DNA of 57,930 bases from Brenneria salicis ATCC 15712 = DSM 30166 (GCF_003315515.1 NZ_QNRY01000022.1:1-57930), one strand, 5' to 3'; numbered from the stretch's first letter, positions 18,992 to 28,180 are shown. The notes: generated by a model from the sequence alone, not told the origin. Translations and numbers: made by a program.

Positions 18992-20554
18992 ATGAAAAAC
19001 GCGGTCAATGCATTACAGAATTTTGGTAAATCCCTGTACGGGCCAGTGCTGATATTACCGATTGTCGGGCTGTTCATCGCGTTTGGCAACGTGTTCGGCA
19101 ACGGTAATCTGGCCGGATATATTCCCTTGCTTAATCACCCGTTGATTCAGGATTTTGGTCAACTGGTTTCCAAATCTGCGGTGGCTATTCTGGCGAATCT
19201 GGCGCTAGTTTTCGCTGTCGGCATTCCTATCGGGCTGGCAAAGCGCGATAAGGGCTACGCGGCGCTGATCGGTCTGGTGGCGTTCATCATCTTCATCAAT
19301 GCGATGAACATTACCCTTCAAATTCAAGGAAAACTGGCGCCAGTCGCCGAAATGCGCGCCGCCGGACAAGGCATGGCGCTCGGCGTTCAAGTCCTGGAGA
19401 TGGGCGTTTTCGCCGGTATTCTGATCGGCGCCCTGGCCGGTTATCTGTATAACCGCTATTCCGGCAAACAGTTCGACGGCTTGATGGCGATCTATTCAGG
19501 TCACTGCTTCGTCGCCATTTTAGTGATCCCGTTGGCAATTGCCCTCGGTTTCGTCATGAGCGCCATCTGGCCGTTCGCCCAGGCAGGGATCAGCCAACTG
19601 GCGTTTGCCATTCAAGGCGCCGTTCCCTTTGGCGTCGCCATCTATGGTTTTCTGGAACGCATTCTGATCCCAACCGGGTTACATCATCTGGTCTACACCC
19701 CGTTCCTGTATACCGAACTGGGCGGGATGGCCGAGGTGTGCGGCAACCTGTATCAAGGCGCACGTAATATCTACTTTGCTGAGATGGCTTGCCAAAGCGT
19801 CAAACAACTCAGCCCGACGGTGGTATGGGATGCGCGCGGCATCAGTAAAATGTTCGGTCTGACCGCGGCGGCGCTGGCGATGTATGTGACCGCCAAACCA
19901 GAAAAACGCATGGCGGCCAAAGCGATTCTGATCCCCGCCGCCTTTACCTCTTTCCTGCTTGGCGTAACCGAACCGCTGGAATTCTCTTTCCTGTTCGTCG
20001 CGCCGTTGCTGTTTGTGGTTCACGCCGTCCTGACCGGCCTGGGCATGATGCTGTTCTCTGTGCTGGGCGTTCACGCCATTGGCGCCAACGGCGTCATTGA
20101 CTTCCTGCTTTACAACCTGCCGCTGGGCATTGAGAAATCCAATTGGCCGATGTACATCGTCGTCGGGTTGATCATGTCGGTGATTTACTTCCTGGTCTTC
20201 CGTTTCCTGATCCTCTATTTCGATCTGCCGACGCCGGGACGCGAAGCCAGTGAAGAAGACACCCGGTTGTACTCCAAAACCGAATATCAGGCAAAAGCAC
20301 AGCAGCAGGTCAAAAACGATGCTCACCTCGTCGGCTCAACCATCATTGCCGGACTGGGCGGCAAACCGAATATTGAAGTCGTGGATAACTGTTACACCCG
20401 TCTGCGGGTAACGGTGCTGGACCCGACGATAGTTGACGACCAACAACTCAAAACCACCGGCGCCAAAGCCGTTATCCGTCAGGGTAACAATGTGCAGGTG
20501 GTATACGGACTTCACGTCAAAACCATACGCGAAGCAGTTGAAAACGCGCTTTAA
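18992..20554 (+). CDS. PTS alpha-glucoside transporter, IICB component
   Basis: An inner-membrane permease that imports and phosphorylates alpha-glucosides such as maltose-type disaccharides. It has 520 residues. The IIC domain (about 1-420) has around ten membrane segments and the conserved sugar-site motif LLGVTEPLEFSFLF. The C-terminal IIB domain carries the phosphorylated cysteine at about residue 467 in VDNCYTRLRV. No IIA domain is fused, so it would take phosphate from a glucose-type IIA encoded elsewhere. The ribosome site AGAGGG lies 8 bases upstream. The gene heads a cluster with a GH4 phospho-glucosidase 13 bp downstream. It resembles AglA/GlvC-type transporters; the exact sugar is not determined. 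Confidence 0.92.
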   Translation: MKNAVNALQNFGKSLYGPVLILPIVGLFIAFGNVFGNGNLAGYIPLLNHPLIQDFGQLVSKSAVAILANLALVFAVGIPIGLAKRDKGYAALIGLVAFIIFINAMNITLQIQGKLAPVAEMRAAGQGMALGVQVLEMGVFAGILIGALAGYLYNRYSGKQFDGLMAIYSGHCFVAILVIPLAIALGFVMSAIWPFAQAGISQLAFAIQGAVPFGVAIYGFLERILIPTGLHHLVYTPFLYTELGGMAEVCGNLYQGARNIYFAEMACQSVKQLSPTVVWDARGISKMFGLTAAALAMYVTAKPEKRMAAKAILIPAAFTSFLLGVTEPLEFSFLFVAPLLFVVHAVLTGLGMMLFSVLGVHAIGANGVIDFLLYNLPLGIEKSNWPMYIVVGLIMSVIYFLVFRFLILYFDLPTPGREASEEDTRLYSKTEYQAKAQQQVKNDAHLVGSTIIAGLGGKPNIEVVDNCYTRLRVTVLDPTIVDDQQLKTTGAKAVIRQGNNVQVVYGLHVKTIREAVENAL

Positions 20555-20567
20555 CAGGAGATTGACC

Positions 20568-21929
20568 ATGACGAAACCCCCATTCATTCTGACTATTGCC
20601 GGCGGCGGCAGTACCTACACGCCAGGCATCGTAAAAAGTCTGATGGTGCGTCTCGCGGATTTTCCGCTGGCGGAAATCCGTCTGTACGACATTGACGGTC
20701 AGCGACAGGAAACCATTGCGCCCGTGGTTGAAAAAGTCATCCGCGATCATAGCCGCGAGATTAAATTCACCGTCACCACCGATGTGGAAACCGCGTTTAG
20801 CGGCGCGCACTTTGTCTTCGCCCAGATGCGCGTCGGTCAATACAAAATGCGCGAGCAGGATGAGAAAATCCCTCTGCGCCACGGCGTGGTCGGGCAGGAA
20901 ACCTGCGGCCCCGGCGGATTGGCTTACGGCTTGCGCACCATTCTGCCGATGGTCGAACTGATCGATCTGGTGGCGCGTTACGCTCATCAGGACGCCTGGA
21001 TCGTCAATTATTCGAATCCGGCGGCGATCGTCGCCGAAGGTATTCGCCGCCTGCGCCCCAACGCGCGCGTGCTGAATATCTGTGACATGCCGGTCGCCGC
21101 GATGCGTAATATCGCCGCGGTGCTGGGCGTTGACCGCCACGACATCACGGTGGATTATTTCGGCCTCAACCACTTTGGCTGGTTTACCCGCGTGCTGGTC
21201 GATGGCGTCGATCGCCTGCCCGAACTGCGCGAACATATCGCACGCTACGGCTTGCTGACCGCCGATGCAGCCGACACCGATCCGCAGCATGCCGATCCGT
21301 CCTGGGTTAAGACCTGGCGCAACATCAAGCCGATCATGGATCATTTCCCGGAGTTTGTGCCGAACCCGTATTTGCAGTATTACCTGATGCCGAATCAGAT
21401 TGTCGAACATCAGAACCCCGATTACACCCGCGCCAATGAAGTAATGGACGGACGCGAGAAGAAACTCTTTGCGGCGGCGGCTCGCTATCAGGAAACCGGC
21501 GTACTGTCAGACGCCTTCCACGTTGGCGTGCATGGTGAGTTTATCGTTGACGTCGCCTGCTCGCTGGCTTTCGATCTGCGCCAGCGCCATCTGGTGATTG
21601 TGGAAAACAAAGGGGCGATAGCCAATCTGCCTTATGATGCGATGGTGGAAGTCCCCGCCTACATCACCGCGCAAGGGCCTGAACCGGTTCGTATGAGTAA
21701 TGCGCCTCAGTTCCACCGGGCGCTGTTGGAACAGCAACTGGCTTCGGAACAACTGTTGGTTGAGGCGACGCTGGAAGGCAGTTATGAAAAAGCGTTGCAG
21801 GCCTTCACGCTGAATCGCACAGTACCCACCATGCAGCATGCGAAGGCGATTCTGGACGATATGATTGAGGCTAACCGTGAGTACTGGCCGCAGCTAAAAC
21901 AAGCCTATACAGACGGCGTCGCTCAGTAA
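20568..21929 (+). CDS. 6-phospho-alpha-glucosidase (GH4)
   Basis: A cytosolic glycosidase of family GH4 that splits 6-phospho-alpha-glucosides by an NAD+- and metal-dependent redox mechanism. It has 453 residues. The Rossmann motif is IAGGGSTYTPGIVKSLM at the N-terminus. CDMPVAAM contains the metal-binding cysteine; CDMP is the form I recall for the alpha-specific branch, against CN-P in beta-specific enzymes. NYSNPAA and FGLNHFGWFTR complete the active site. The start MTKPPFIL at 20568 is preceded by ACAGGAG; a longer in-frame reading runs back into the PTS gene and is rejected. It works on the product of the PTS transporter next to it. Confidence 0.92.
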   Translation: MTKPPFILTIAGGGSTYTPGIVKSLMVRLADFPLAEIRLYDIDGQRQETIAPVVEKVIRDHSREIKFTVTTDVETAFSGAHFVFAQMRVGQYKMREQDEKIPLRHGVVGQETCGPGGLAYGLRTILPMVELIDLVARYAHQDAWIVNYSNPAAIVAEGIRRLRPNARVLNICDMPVAAMRNIAAVLGVDRHDITVDYFGLNHFGWFTRVLVDGVDRLPELREHIARYGLLTADAADTDPQHADPSWVKTWRNIKPIMDHFPEFVPNPYLQYYLMPNQIVEHQNPDYTRANEVMDGREKKLFAAAARYQETGVLSDAFHVGVHGEFIVDVACSLAFDLRQRHLVIVENKGAIANLPYDAMVEVPAYITAQGPEPVRMSNAPQFHRALLEQQLASEQLLVEATLEGSYEKALQAFTLNRTVPTMQHAKAILDDMIEANREYWPQLKQAYTDGVAQ

Positions 21930-22022
21930 GCGCGTGCTTGTCGGAATAGAAGAAATCGCTGACAATGCCTCCACGGTTTCACATCGGGACTGACTGACCG
22001 TTAGCCCCGGCCTGGAGGAATT

Positions 22023-22892
22023 ATGTCAGCATCTTCTTCTGCATCATTGGTTTCTAACGAATGGTTTGTTTCTGCCGCCTGGCTTGCCGAGCATCTTGAC
22101 GACAGCGCGATCACGCTCCTTGACGCCCGAATGTTGCCGCCGGGCGAGACAATCCGCGATATCAATGCGGAATACCGTGCCGGTCATATTCCCGGCGCGG
22201 TATTTTTTAATATTGAAACCTTGTCCGATCACCATACCGACCTGCCGCATATGATGCCGGACAGCGAGGACTTTTCCCGCGCCATGAGCGGGCTGGGCGT
22301 CAGTCATCAGCAACACCTGGTTATCTACGATGAGGGCAATCTGTTCTCCGCCCCGCGCGCCTGGTGGATGCTGCACACCGTTGGCGTTGAGAAGATCTCA
22401 ATTCTCGCTGGCGGACTGGCTGGCTGGAAAAATCAAAACCTGCCACTGGAACAAGGTGCTGTCGAGCGAGCGCCTGCGGTTTTCGACGCCAGACCGAATA
22501 AGAAGGCGATCCGTCAACGTGATGAGGTGTTGGCGATCAGCCGTGATCGCTCCGCGCAGATTGTCGATGCACGCCCTGCCGCCCGCTTTAACGGTGAAGT
22601 GGACGAACCGCGCCCCGGCCTGCATCGCGGACATATTCCCGGCAGCCTGAATGTACCCTGGGGTGATCTGGTCGCCAACGGCGCGCTAAAACCGAATGCC
22701 GAACTCGCCGCCATTCTGCATCAGCATGGGGTGGATTTCAGTCGTCCGGTCGTTGCCAGTTGCGGTTCCGGCGTCACCGCCTGCGTGGTTATTCTGGCGT
22801 TGCACGTACTGAATGTCGCCAATGTGACGCTTTACGATGGCGCGTGGAGCGATTGGGGCAGCCGCAATGACATGCCCATCACGCTTGATTGA
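22023..22892 (+). CDS. sseA: 3-mercaptopyruvate sulfurtransferase
   Basis: It moves sulfur from 3-mercaptopyruvate to acceptors in the cytosol. It has 289 residues with two rhodanese domains: the inactive N-terminal one (about 15-140) and the C-terminal catalytic one, with the active-site loop CGSGVTAC in VASCGSGVTACVV. The ribosome site GGAGGAATT precedes the ATG. It sits 93 bp after the GH4 gene and 35 bp before the RpiR regulator. In E. coli it belongs with sseB-pepB, so the sugar genes appear to have been inserted on both sides of it. Confidence 0.95.
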   Translation: MSASSSASLVSNEWFVSAAWLAEHLDDSAITLLDARMLPPGETIRDINAEYRAGHIPGAVFFNIETLSDHHTDLPHMMPDSEDFSRAMSGLGVSHQQHLVIYDEGNLFSAPRAWWMLHTVGVEKISILAGGLAGWKNQNLPLEQGAVERAPAVFDARPNKKAIRQRDEVLAISRDRSAQIVDARPAARFNGEVDEPRPGLHRGHIPGSLNVPWGDLVANGALKPNAELAAILHQHGVDFSRPVVASCGSGVTACVVILALHVLNVANVTLYDGAWSDWGSRNDMPITLD

Positions 22893-22927
22893 TTCCCCGG
22901 CTGTCGTCAACGGTTCAGGAGCACCTT

Positions 22928-23710
22928 ATGGATAACCGGCTGGCATCGCTGATGCAACGTGGTCAGTCGCTGACGCGCGCGGAATATCGCGTGCTGGCCT
23001 TTGTCGCGGAACATGCTTCTCTGATAGGGAAAATTACCGTGCGGGAACTGGCGCAACAAACCTACGTTTCTACCGCCACCATCATGCGTTTGTGTCAGAA
23101 AATCGGGTTCAGCGGTTACAGCGAGTTTATTTATCACTGTAAGCAACTGCTGACGACGCAGCCGCATTTGCCGCCAATGGCCGAACCTTGTGCCGTTAAT
23201 CATCTTCCGGCGGCGTTTCAGCATTTTGTTGATAATTACCGACATACCTTTTCCTATATCAGCGCGCAAGAGATGGCCGCATTCAGCCAGATCTTGCGTC
23301 AGGAAAGCCATTTTTTCCTCTATGGCGCCGGTTTCTCCCACCTGTTTGCAGAATATCTGGCGAAAAAGCTTCAGGTTTTGGGTAAAGACGCGTTTTCTTC
23401 CGGGTTGGGCGATAGCAGAGGCATTTTTCTCAACAATGCACCCAAATATCAGGTGTTCATCGCCATTTCCCGCAGTGGTGAAACCGAGCAGGTGCTGGAC
23501 AAGGTACGAGTTGCCAGAAATATCGGTATGAAGGTGATTGCGTTCACCAGAGCATCTCTGAATTCATTAGGCGAGCAGGCCGATCTGCATTTCCGTTTGT
23601 ATGACGATGCGGTGCATTATGCGGCCGAGGCGGGTGAGATCAGTTCGTTTGAATCGAATCTGGTGATGTTGATCGATCTGTTATTGCTCCAGGCGACAAC
23701 GGCGGATTGA
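22928..23710 (+). CDS. RpiR-family transcriptional regulator
   Basis: A 260-residue sugar-phosphate-responsive regulator. The N-terminal helix-turn-helix (about 1-77) shows TVRELAQQTYVSTATIMRLC. The C-terminal SIS domain (about 115-250) has the phosphosugar-binding loop AISRSGETEQVLDKV. The ATG at 22928 is preceded by AGGAGC; the reading from 22889 overlaps sseA and is not used. Being in the same direction as the PTS-GH4-sseA genes, it likely controls them in response to a phosphorylated alpha-glucoside. That link is inferred from proximity. Its end faces sseB, 26 bp away. Confidence 0.9.
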   Translation: MDNRLASLMQRGQSLTRAEYRVLAFVAEHASLIGKITVRELAQQTYVSTATIMRLCQKIGFSGYSEFIYHCKQLLTTQPHLPPMAEPCAVNHLPAAFQHFVDNYRHTFSYISAQEMAAFSQILRQESHFFLYGAGFSHLFAEYLAKKLQVLGKDAFSSGLGDSRGIFLNNAPKYQVFIAISRSGETEQVLDKVRVARNIGMKVIAFTRASLNSLGEQADLHFRLYDDAVHYAAEAGEISSFESNLVMLIDLLLLQATTAD

Positions 23711-23736
23711 TCACCCGCCGCTACGCCGACACCGGT

Positions 23737-24531
23737 TCAGGCGTGACTGGTATCCTTGAAATCGCGCAGGAAACTACCCCATTTGCGCTCATAAAACGGC
23801 GTGGTGTGTTTGATCAGGTAGTGACTGATGCCAGGCTCATTTTCATTAACCACACAAAGATCAACCGGACGCTCATCCGCTGACGTATCGCTGGCGACGC
23901 TGCCTGCGGCGCGGATAATTTCCTCCACCTGTTGATCGGCTTCAATCCCGATGAGCAGATGCGGCGCTTTTTCATCCGGCTCCTGGATTTGCGCCAGAAA
24001 TGCGCGGCGCACATGCCGATACTTGGTGAACAACTGGGTAAGAGAATCAATCATTTGCACCGGCATTTCGGCGGGCTGACCAATCACCACTTGAGTATCT
24101 TCCTCAACAATGCGCTGCTCGACCAATCCGTTACCTTCGCCGGACAGCATGTGTTGCACCTCCTGTGGCAAAAACTCTTTTCCATACGGCAGTTTGGGGT
24201 TGAGAAACAAGGTGGCGCCCAGTGTAATTTCAAACAGTGAACGGGCTGGTAATGCCAGAAAGGATTGTTCTTCGGTAATCACTTGCTGCAAGGCGGCCAG
24301 CGACGAGAAAAAAGGAATGGCGGAAGAACCGTCGGCCTTTTCCCAATGCTGAATCTGTACGTTGCCGCCCGCATGCAGGATCTTTTCACCACGCGCTTCA
24401 CTTTCATCGCTGCTGCCTAAGACGAAGACAGTGGCTTCCATTAATTCGCTGAAAAACTCAGGCCGATGCGCAGGCTCGGTTGTGGCCATTACCAGCACCT
24501 CTTCCAGTTTATTTTGTGGTGAAAAATCCAT
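23737..24531 (-). CDS. sseB: SseB family protein (serine sensitivity enhancing)
   Basis: A 264-residue cytosolic protein matching E. coli SseB (258) across its length: the N-terminal TEPAHRPEFF, HWEKADGSSAIPFFSSL, the QMIDSLTQLFTKYR region, HLLIGIEADQQVEEII and the C-terminal FYERKWGSFLRDFK. Its biochemical role is not established; in E. coli overexpression alters serine sensitivity. The ATG at 24531 follows GAGGATAGGT; an in-frame TTG four codons upstream is not needed. It is separated from pepB by a terminator. Confidence 0.93.
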   Translation of the reverse strand: MDFSPQNKLEEVLVMATTEPAHRPEFFSELMEATVFVLGSSDESEARGEKILHAGGNVQIQHWEKADGSSAIPFFSSLAALQQVITEEQSFLALPARSLFEITLGATLFLNPKLPYGKEFLPQEVQHMLSGEGNGLVEQRIVEEDTQVVIGQPAEMPVQMIDSLTQLFTKYRHVRRAFLAQIQEPDEKAPHLLIGIEADQQVEEIIRAAGSVASDTSADERPVDLCVVNENEPGISHYLIKHTTPFYERKWGSFLRDFKDTSHA

Positions 24532-24554
24532 ACCTATCCTCAACCCTTGATTGC

Positions 24555-24581
24555 ATTAAAAACCGGACGGCTGGTCCGGTT
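24555..24581 (-). terminator. Terminator after pepB
   Basis: AACCGGAC (24561-24568) pairs with GTCCGGTT (24574-24581). The minus strand continues into a GGTTTTTAAT tail, so it ends pepB transcripts. The plus strand also has TTTT. Confidence 0.75.
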
Positions 24582-24622
24582 TTGCTGAACAGCACATTCC
24601 GGCAATGATAACTGAATCCTGA

Positions 24623-25918
24623 CTATTCAGCTTTGCTCAACAGCAAATTCGCCAGCGTCCGCACGCCCAGCCCGGTGGCGCCCGGTGACCATTGCTCCAC
24701 AGCGCCCTTGCGGTAGGTGGCGGAACAGTCGATGTGCAGCCAGCCTTGCTGATAATTCTTCACAAAATGCGATAAAAACGCCGCTGCCGTACTCGCGCCC
24801 GCACTGTGCGCGGCCCCGGCGACGTTATTCAAATCCGCAAAATTGGAAGGTAGTTGACCGCGGTGGAACGCTTCCAGCGGCAGACGCCAGAATGGTTCGT
24901 CTTCCTGTTGCGCGCTGGCCTGTAATGCCGCCGCCAGTTCATCATCAAAACTGAATAGCGCGTGATAATCATTACCCAAAGCGGTTTTTGCCGCACCGGT
25001 CAGCGTCGCGCAATCAATGATCCACTGCGGATGCTGTTCAGACGCGTCAATCAGTCCATCGGCCAGCACCAGACGCCCTTCCGCATCTGTGTTCATGACT
25101 TCAACGCTCTTGCCGTTGCGGTAACGGATAATGTCGCCCAGCTTGAACGCGTTACCGCTGACCATATTATCCGCACAACACAGATACAACTTCACCCGCT
25201 GCTTCAACCCACGCGAGGCGGCCAGCGCCAGCGCGCCCACCACGGTCGCCGCGCCGCCCATGTCCGATTTCATGGAATCCATAAAGCCGCTGGGTTTCAG
25301 GCTGTAACCCCCGGTATCGAAGGTGATGCCCTTGCCCACCAGACAGGCGAACACCGGCGCATCGGGATTGCCGGTCGGGTTGTAGTCCAGCGCCAACAGG
25401 ACCGGCGCACGATCGGAACCCCGGCCAACGGTATAAATACCGGCGTAGTTCTGCTCACGCAGATCATCGCCTTTGGTGATGCGATAACTAACCGCATCGC
25501 AATCAACCTCACACAACAGATCGATCGCACGGGTCGCCAGTTGCTCAGGCCCGAGATCTTCCGCCGGCAGGTTGATGGTATCGCGCACCCAGTCAACAAT
25601 CTTCAGACGGTCATCCAGTTCTTTCCGGTCAGCCTCATTCAGTTCCGCCCATTCCACCGTCCGCTGGCCTTTCGGCGCGCGATAGCCTTGCCAGAATGCC
25701 CAACTGTTCGCCAGATCCCAACCAACACCGGCCAGTTTGACGTGCCTGATGCCCTGACCGTCAATTTTACGGGCCGCACGTTGGATGGTCGCCAACGGAG
25801 ATTTCCCATTCAAGTGAATGGTAAAACCGTTTTCATGCATACTTAATGACGCATTCTCTCCCCAGCGCGCATCCGCAGGTTGGGTGGAAAGTGAAATCAG
25901 CATCGCTTCGTTTTTCAT
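24623..25918 (-). CDS. pepB: Aminopeptidase B (M17 family)
   Basis: A cytosolic metal-dependent aminopeptidase of 431 residues (E. coli 427). The metal-site motifs are [25 protein letters not shown] and the signature [14 protein letters not shown]. The C-terminal catalytic domain also carries [17 protein letters not shown] in part. The start [20 protein letters not shown] aligns with the E. coli start. In E. coli pepB directly follows iscX; here it follows a 55-codon iscU/iscX remnant and a terminator. Confidence 0.96.
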   Translation of the reverse strand: MKNEAMLISLSTQPADARWGENASLSMHENGFTIHLNGKSPLATIQRAARKIDGQGIRHVKLAGVGWDLANSWAFWQGYRAPKGQRTVEWAELNEADRKELDDRLKIVDWVRDTINLPAEDLGPEQLATRAIDLLCEVDCDAVSYRITKGDDLREQNYAGIYTVGRGSDRAPVLLALDYNPTGNPDAPVFACLVGKGITFDTGGYSLKPSGFMDSMKSDMGGAATVVGALALAASRGLKQRVKLYLCCADNMVSGNAFKLGDIIRYRNGKSVEVMNTDAEGRLVLADGLIDASEQHPQWIIDCATLTGAAKTALGNDYHALFSFDDELAAALQASAQQEDEPFWRLPLEAFHRGQLPSNFADLNNVAGAAHSAGASTAAAFLSHFVKNYQQGWLHIDCSATYRKGAVEQWSPGATGLGVRTLANLLLSKAE

Positions 25919-25969
25919 AATTCGGCTCCAGACTGTTTTTCCGATAACCCGATGTGCGGGTCATCGCAC

Positions 25970-26000
25970 AAAAATAGAGCGGGCCGCCCAGAGCAGCCCG
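25970..26000 (-). terminator. Terminator closing the shortened isc operon
   Basis: CGGGCCGC (25980-25987) pairs with GCAGCCCG (25993-26000), with one G-T pair. On the minus strand CTCTATTTTT follows. It sits 13 bases beyond the stop of the iscU/iscX remnant and probably belonged to the original iscX end. Confidence 0.7.
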
Positions 26001-26012
26001 TTATAGCAATGA

Positions 26013-26180
26013 CTATTCCGCCTCGTTGAGCGGTTCGCCTTTTACCCACTCCGTCACCAGCGAACTGGACGTAATGGCGGAACCGCAGTCATAAGTCTTG
26101 AAGCGGGCGTCTTCGATAATCCCGGCGTCGTTAACCTTAATCTGTAACTTCATCACATCGCCGCAGGCCGGCGCGCCCAT
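26013..26180 (-). pseudogene. iscU: iscU remnant fused to iscX tail
   Basis: This 55-codon reading frame, [12 protein letters not shown] onward, is the middle of the Fe-S scaffold IscU (about residues 34-85 of 128), followed by the last codons of iscX (ending NEAE, as IscX ends DEAE). The first two scaffold cysteines (ACGDVM and DCGSAI) remain, but the third cysteine and the LPPVK/HscA-binding segment are gone. The invariant glycine before the second cysteine is now aspartate (TYDCGSA for TYGCGSA). It overlaps the iscS end in another frame. It cannot be a working scaffold. The in-between genes iscA, hscB, hscA and fdx are absent. Confidence 0.9.
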
Positions 26181-27379
26181 TCGACGCTGCTGATATCCAC
26201 GCCTTGCTTGAACATTTCCCACAGCGGAGAAAGCTCGCGCAGACGGCCAATGGATTTACGCACCAACTCGATGGTGTAGTCGATCTCTTCTTCAGTGGTA
26301 AAACGTCCCAGAGAGAAACGGATCGAACTATGCGCCAGTTCATCGTTCATACCCAACGCGCGTAACACATAGGAGGGTTCAAGACTGGCGGAGGTACAGG
26401 CGGAACCGGACGAAACGGCCAGATCCTTGAGCGCCATAATCAGCGACTCGCCTTCAACATAGTTGAAGCTGACGTTGAGGATATTCGGCGCGCCCTGTTC
26501 AATATCACCGTTCAGATAGACTTCTTCAATATCATTGATACCGTGCCACAGACGATCGCGCAATGCGCGCAGGCGCACCACCTCGGCGTCCATTTCTTCT
26601 TTGGCGATACGGTAAGCTTCGCCCATGCCGACGATTTGATGAACAGGCAAGGTGCCGGAGCGCATACCGCGCTCGTGGCCGCCGCCGTGCATCTGCGCCT
26701 CGATACGAATACGGGGGTTGCGGCGAACGTACAGTGCGCCGATGCCCTTCGGACCATAAATTTTATGGCCGGAGAAAGACATCAGATCCACTTTTAACTG
26801 GCTCAGATCGATGGGCAACTTACCCACGCTCTGGGTGGCATCGACATGAAAGATGATCCCGCGGCCACGGCACATTTCGCCGATGCTCGCGATGTCCTGC
26901 ACCACGCCGATTTCATTGTTCACATGCATGATGGAAACCAGAATGGTGTCATCACGCATTGCGGCTTGCAGTTCTTTCAGGTCGATAATACCGTTGCGTT
27001 GCGGCGCAAGATAGGTGACGTCGAACCCTTCGCGCTCTAACTGGCGGCAGCTATCCAGCACGGCTTTGTGTTCTGTCTTGCTGGTGATGATGTGTTTGCC
27101 TTTCTTCTGATAGAAGTTGGCGGCGCCTTTAATGGCCAGATTATCCGACTCTGTCGCGCCGGAGGTAAAGACAATCTCGCGCGGGTCGGCCCCCACCAGT
27201 TCGGCAATCTGGTTACGGGCGATATCGACGGCTTCTTCCGCCTGCCAGCCGAAACGGTGGGAACGGGAAGCGGGGTTGCCGAAAGTGCCGTCCAGGGTCA
27301 GGCATTGCATCATTTTTTCAGCGACCCGCGGATCAACCGGCGTCGTCGCTGAATAATCCAGATAAATCGGTAACTTCAT
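26153..27379 (-). CDS. iscS: Cysteine desulfurase IscS with altered C-terminus
   Basis: A PLP enzyme that takes sulfur from cysteine and passes it to Fe-S scaffolds, TusA (tRNA s2U), ThiI and others. It has 408 residues (E. coli 404). The PLP lysine lies in [12 protein letters not shown] and the persulfide cysteine in [14 protein letters not shown], both intact. The normal end EWAHH is replaced by EWARRPAAM, because the last codons are iscU DNA read in another frame. The IscS C-terminal tail is known to contact IscU, so the change is consistent with loss of that partner. The gene follows iscR with a 176-bp gap. Catalysis should be unaffected. Confidence 0.95.
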   Translation of the reverse strand: MKLPIYLDYSATTPVDPRVAEKMMQCLTLDGTFGNPASRSHRFGWQAEEAVDIARNQIAELVGADPREIVFTSGATESDNLAIKGAANFYQKKGKHIITSKTEHKAVLDSCRQLEREGFDVTYLAPQRNGIIDLKELQAAMRDDTILVSIMHVNNEIGVVQDIASIGEMCRGRGIIFHVDATQSVGKLPIDLSQLKVDLMSFSGHKIYGPKGIGALYVRRNPRIRIEAQMHGGGHERGMRSGTLPVHQIVGMGEAYRIAKEEMDAEVVRLRALRDRLWHGINDIEEVYLNGDIEQGAPNILNVSFNYVEGESLIMALKDLAVSSGSACTSASLEPSYVLRALGMNDELAHSSIRFSLGRFTTEEEIDYTIELVRKSIGRLRELSPLWEMFKQGVDISSVEWARRPAAM

Positions 27380-27555
27380 TGCTCATAAACTCCCTACATC
27401 ACTTCAAAACGTGCAAAGCGTCTTGTTTTATTAGCAGACTGTCTATCCGCAGCCTTTCGGTTAAACGCCATGCGCTGTTGAAAATCAATGACAAAAAATA
27501 ACTGGCGGGAGGCTTGATTTGGCGGATCGAACGATCCGCCGACGCGAATGAATGA

Positions 27556-28050
27556 TCAGGCGCGCAGATTGACGTTGATCGTGTCCTGAATCCGACCGTT
27601 GGCGGTGCGACGGGTATCGGTGTCCTGTCTGTCCGCCACATCCAGCACTTCTTTATTGTTGACCAGTTCATCCAACGTAATGTTGTTCAGAAAGTCAGTA
27701 ATTCGGTCGCTCAAATCACGCCACAGCGTATGGGTCAGGCAACGATCGCCGCCCTGACAACTTTCACGTCCCTGACAACGCGTGGCGTCGACAGATTCGT
27801 CTACCGCCGAAATCACCATGCCCACCGCGATTTCATCAGCGCTTTTGCCCAACAGATAACCGCCGCCCGGACCACGCACGCTGGCGACCAGACCGTTTTT
27901 ACGCAGGCGTGAAAACAATTGTTCCAGATAGGAGAGTGAAATTCCCTGACGTTCGGAAATATCAGCCAGCGGAACCGGGCCTTCTTTAGAATGCAGCGCC
28001 ACATCAAGCATGGCGGTAACAGCATAACGGCCTTTAGATGTCAGTCTCAT
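27556..28050 (-). CDS. iscR: Fe-S cluster regulator IscR
   Basis: An Rrf2-family repressor/activator carrying a [2Fe-2S] cluster that senses Fe-S status. It has 164 residues. The winged helix includes [21 protein letters not shown], and the three cluster cysteines lie in [19 protein letters not shown]. The start [14 protein letters not shown] at 28050 matches the family; a 24-codon upstream extension is rejected. It heads the operon, with a type 1 IscR site upstream. With scaffold genes missing, its cluster would have to be supplied by another system. It may persist mainly as a regulator of suf and other genes, which is inference. Confidence 0.95.
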   Translation of the reverse strand: MRLTSKGRYAVTAMLDVALHSKEGPVPLADISERQGISLSYLEQLFSRLRKNGLVASVRGPGGGYLLGKSADEIAVGMVISAVDESVDATRCQGRESCQGGDRCLTHTLWRDLSDRITDFLNNITLDELVNNKEVLDVADRQDTDTRRTANGRIQDTINVNLRA

Positions 28051-28120
28051 GATAGTGATACCTGTAGATAAAACATGTATTATGAAGACATGTATTAGCA
28101 GAACATAGCCTGAGTCTGAC

Positions 28121-28145
28121 ATTCCCGAGTGTTACAGTCAACTAT
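28121..28145 (-). promoter_or_regulatory. Type 1 IscR operator at the iscR promoter
   Basis: On the minus strand the 25-bp site runs from ATAGTTGACTG to CACTCGGGAAT and fits the type 1 consensus (ATASYYGACTRWWWYAGTCRRSTAT, given from memory) at all but about two positions. It overlaps a TTGACT that can serve as -35. A second direct repeat, ACATGTATTA at 28074-28083 and 28089-28098, lies between it and the gene. Confidence 0.75.
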
Positions 28146-28180
28146 TTAACCAAGTAATTCACTCAAGTATTATTCATCCA

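Noticed and set aside
20517-21410. Minus-strand ORF (297 codons) opposite the GH4 gene
   Set aside because: Antisense shadow of a clear glycosidase frame.
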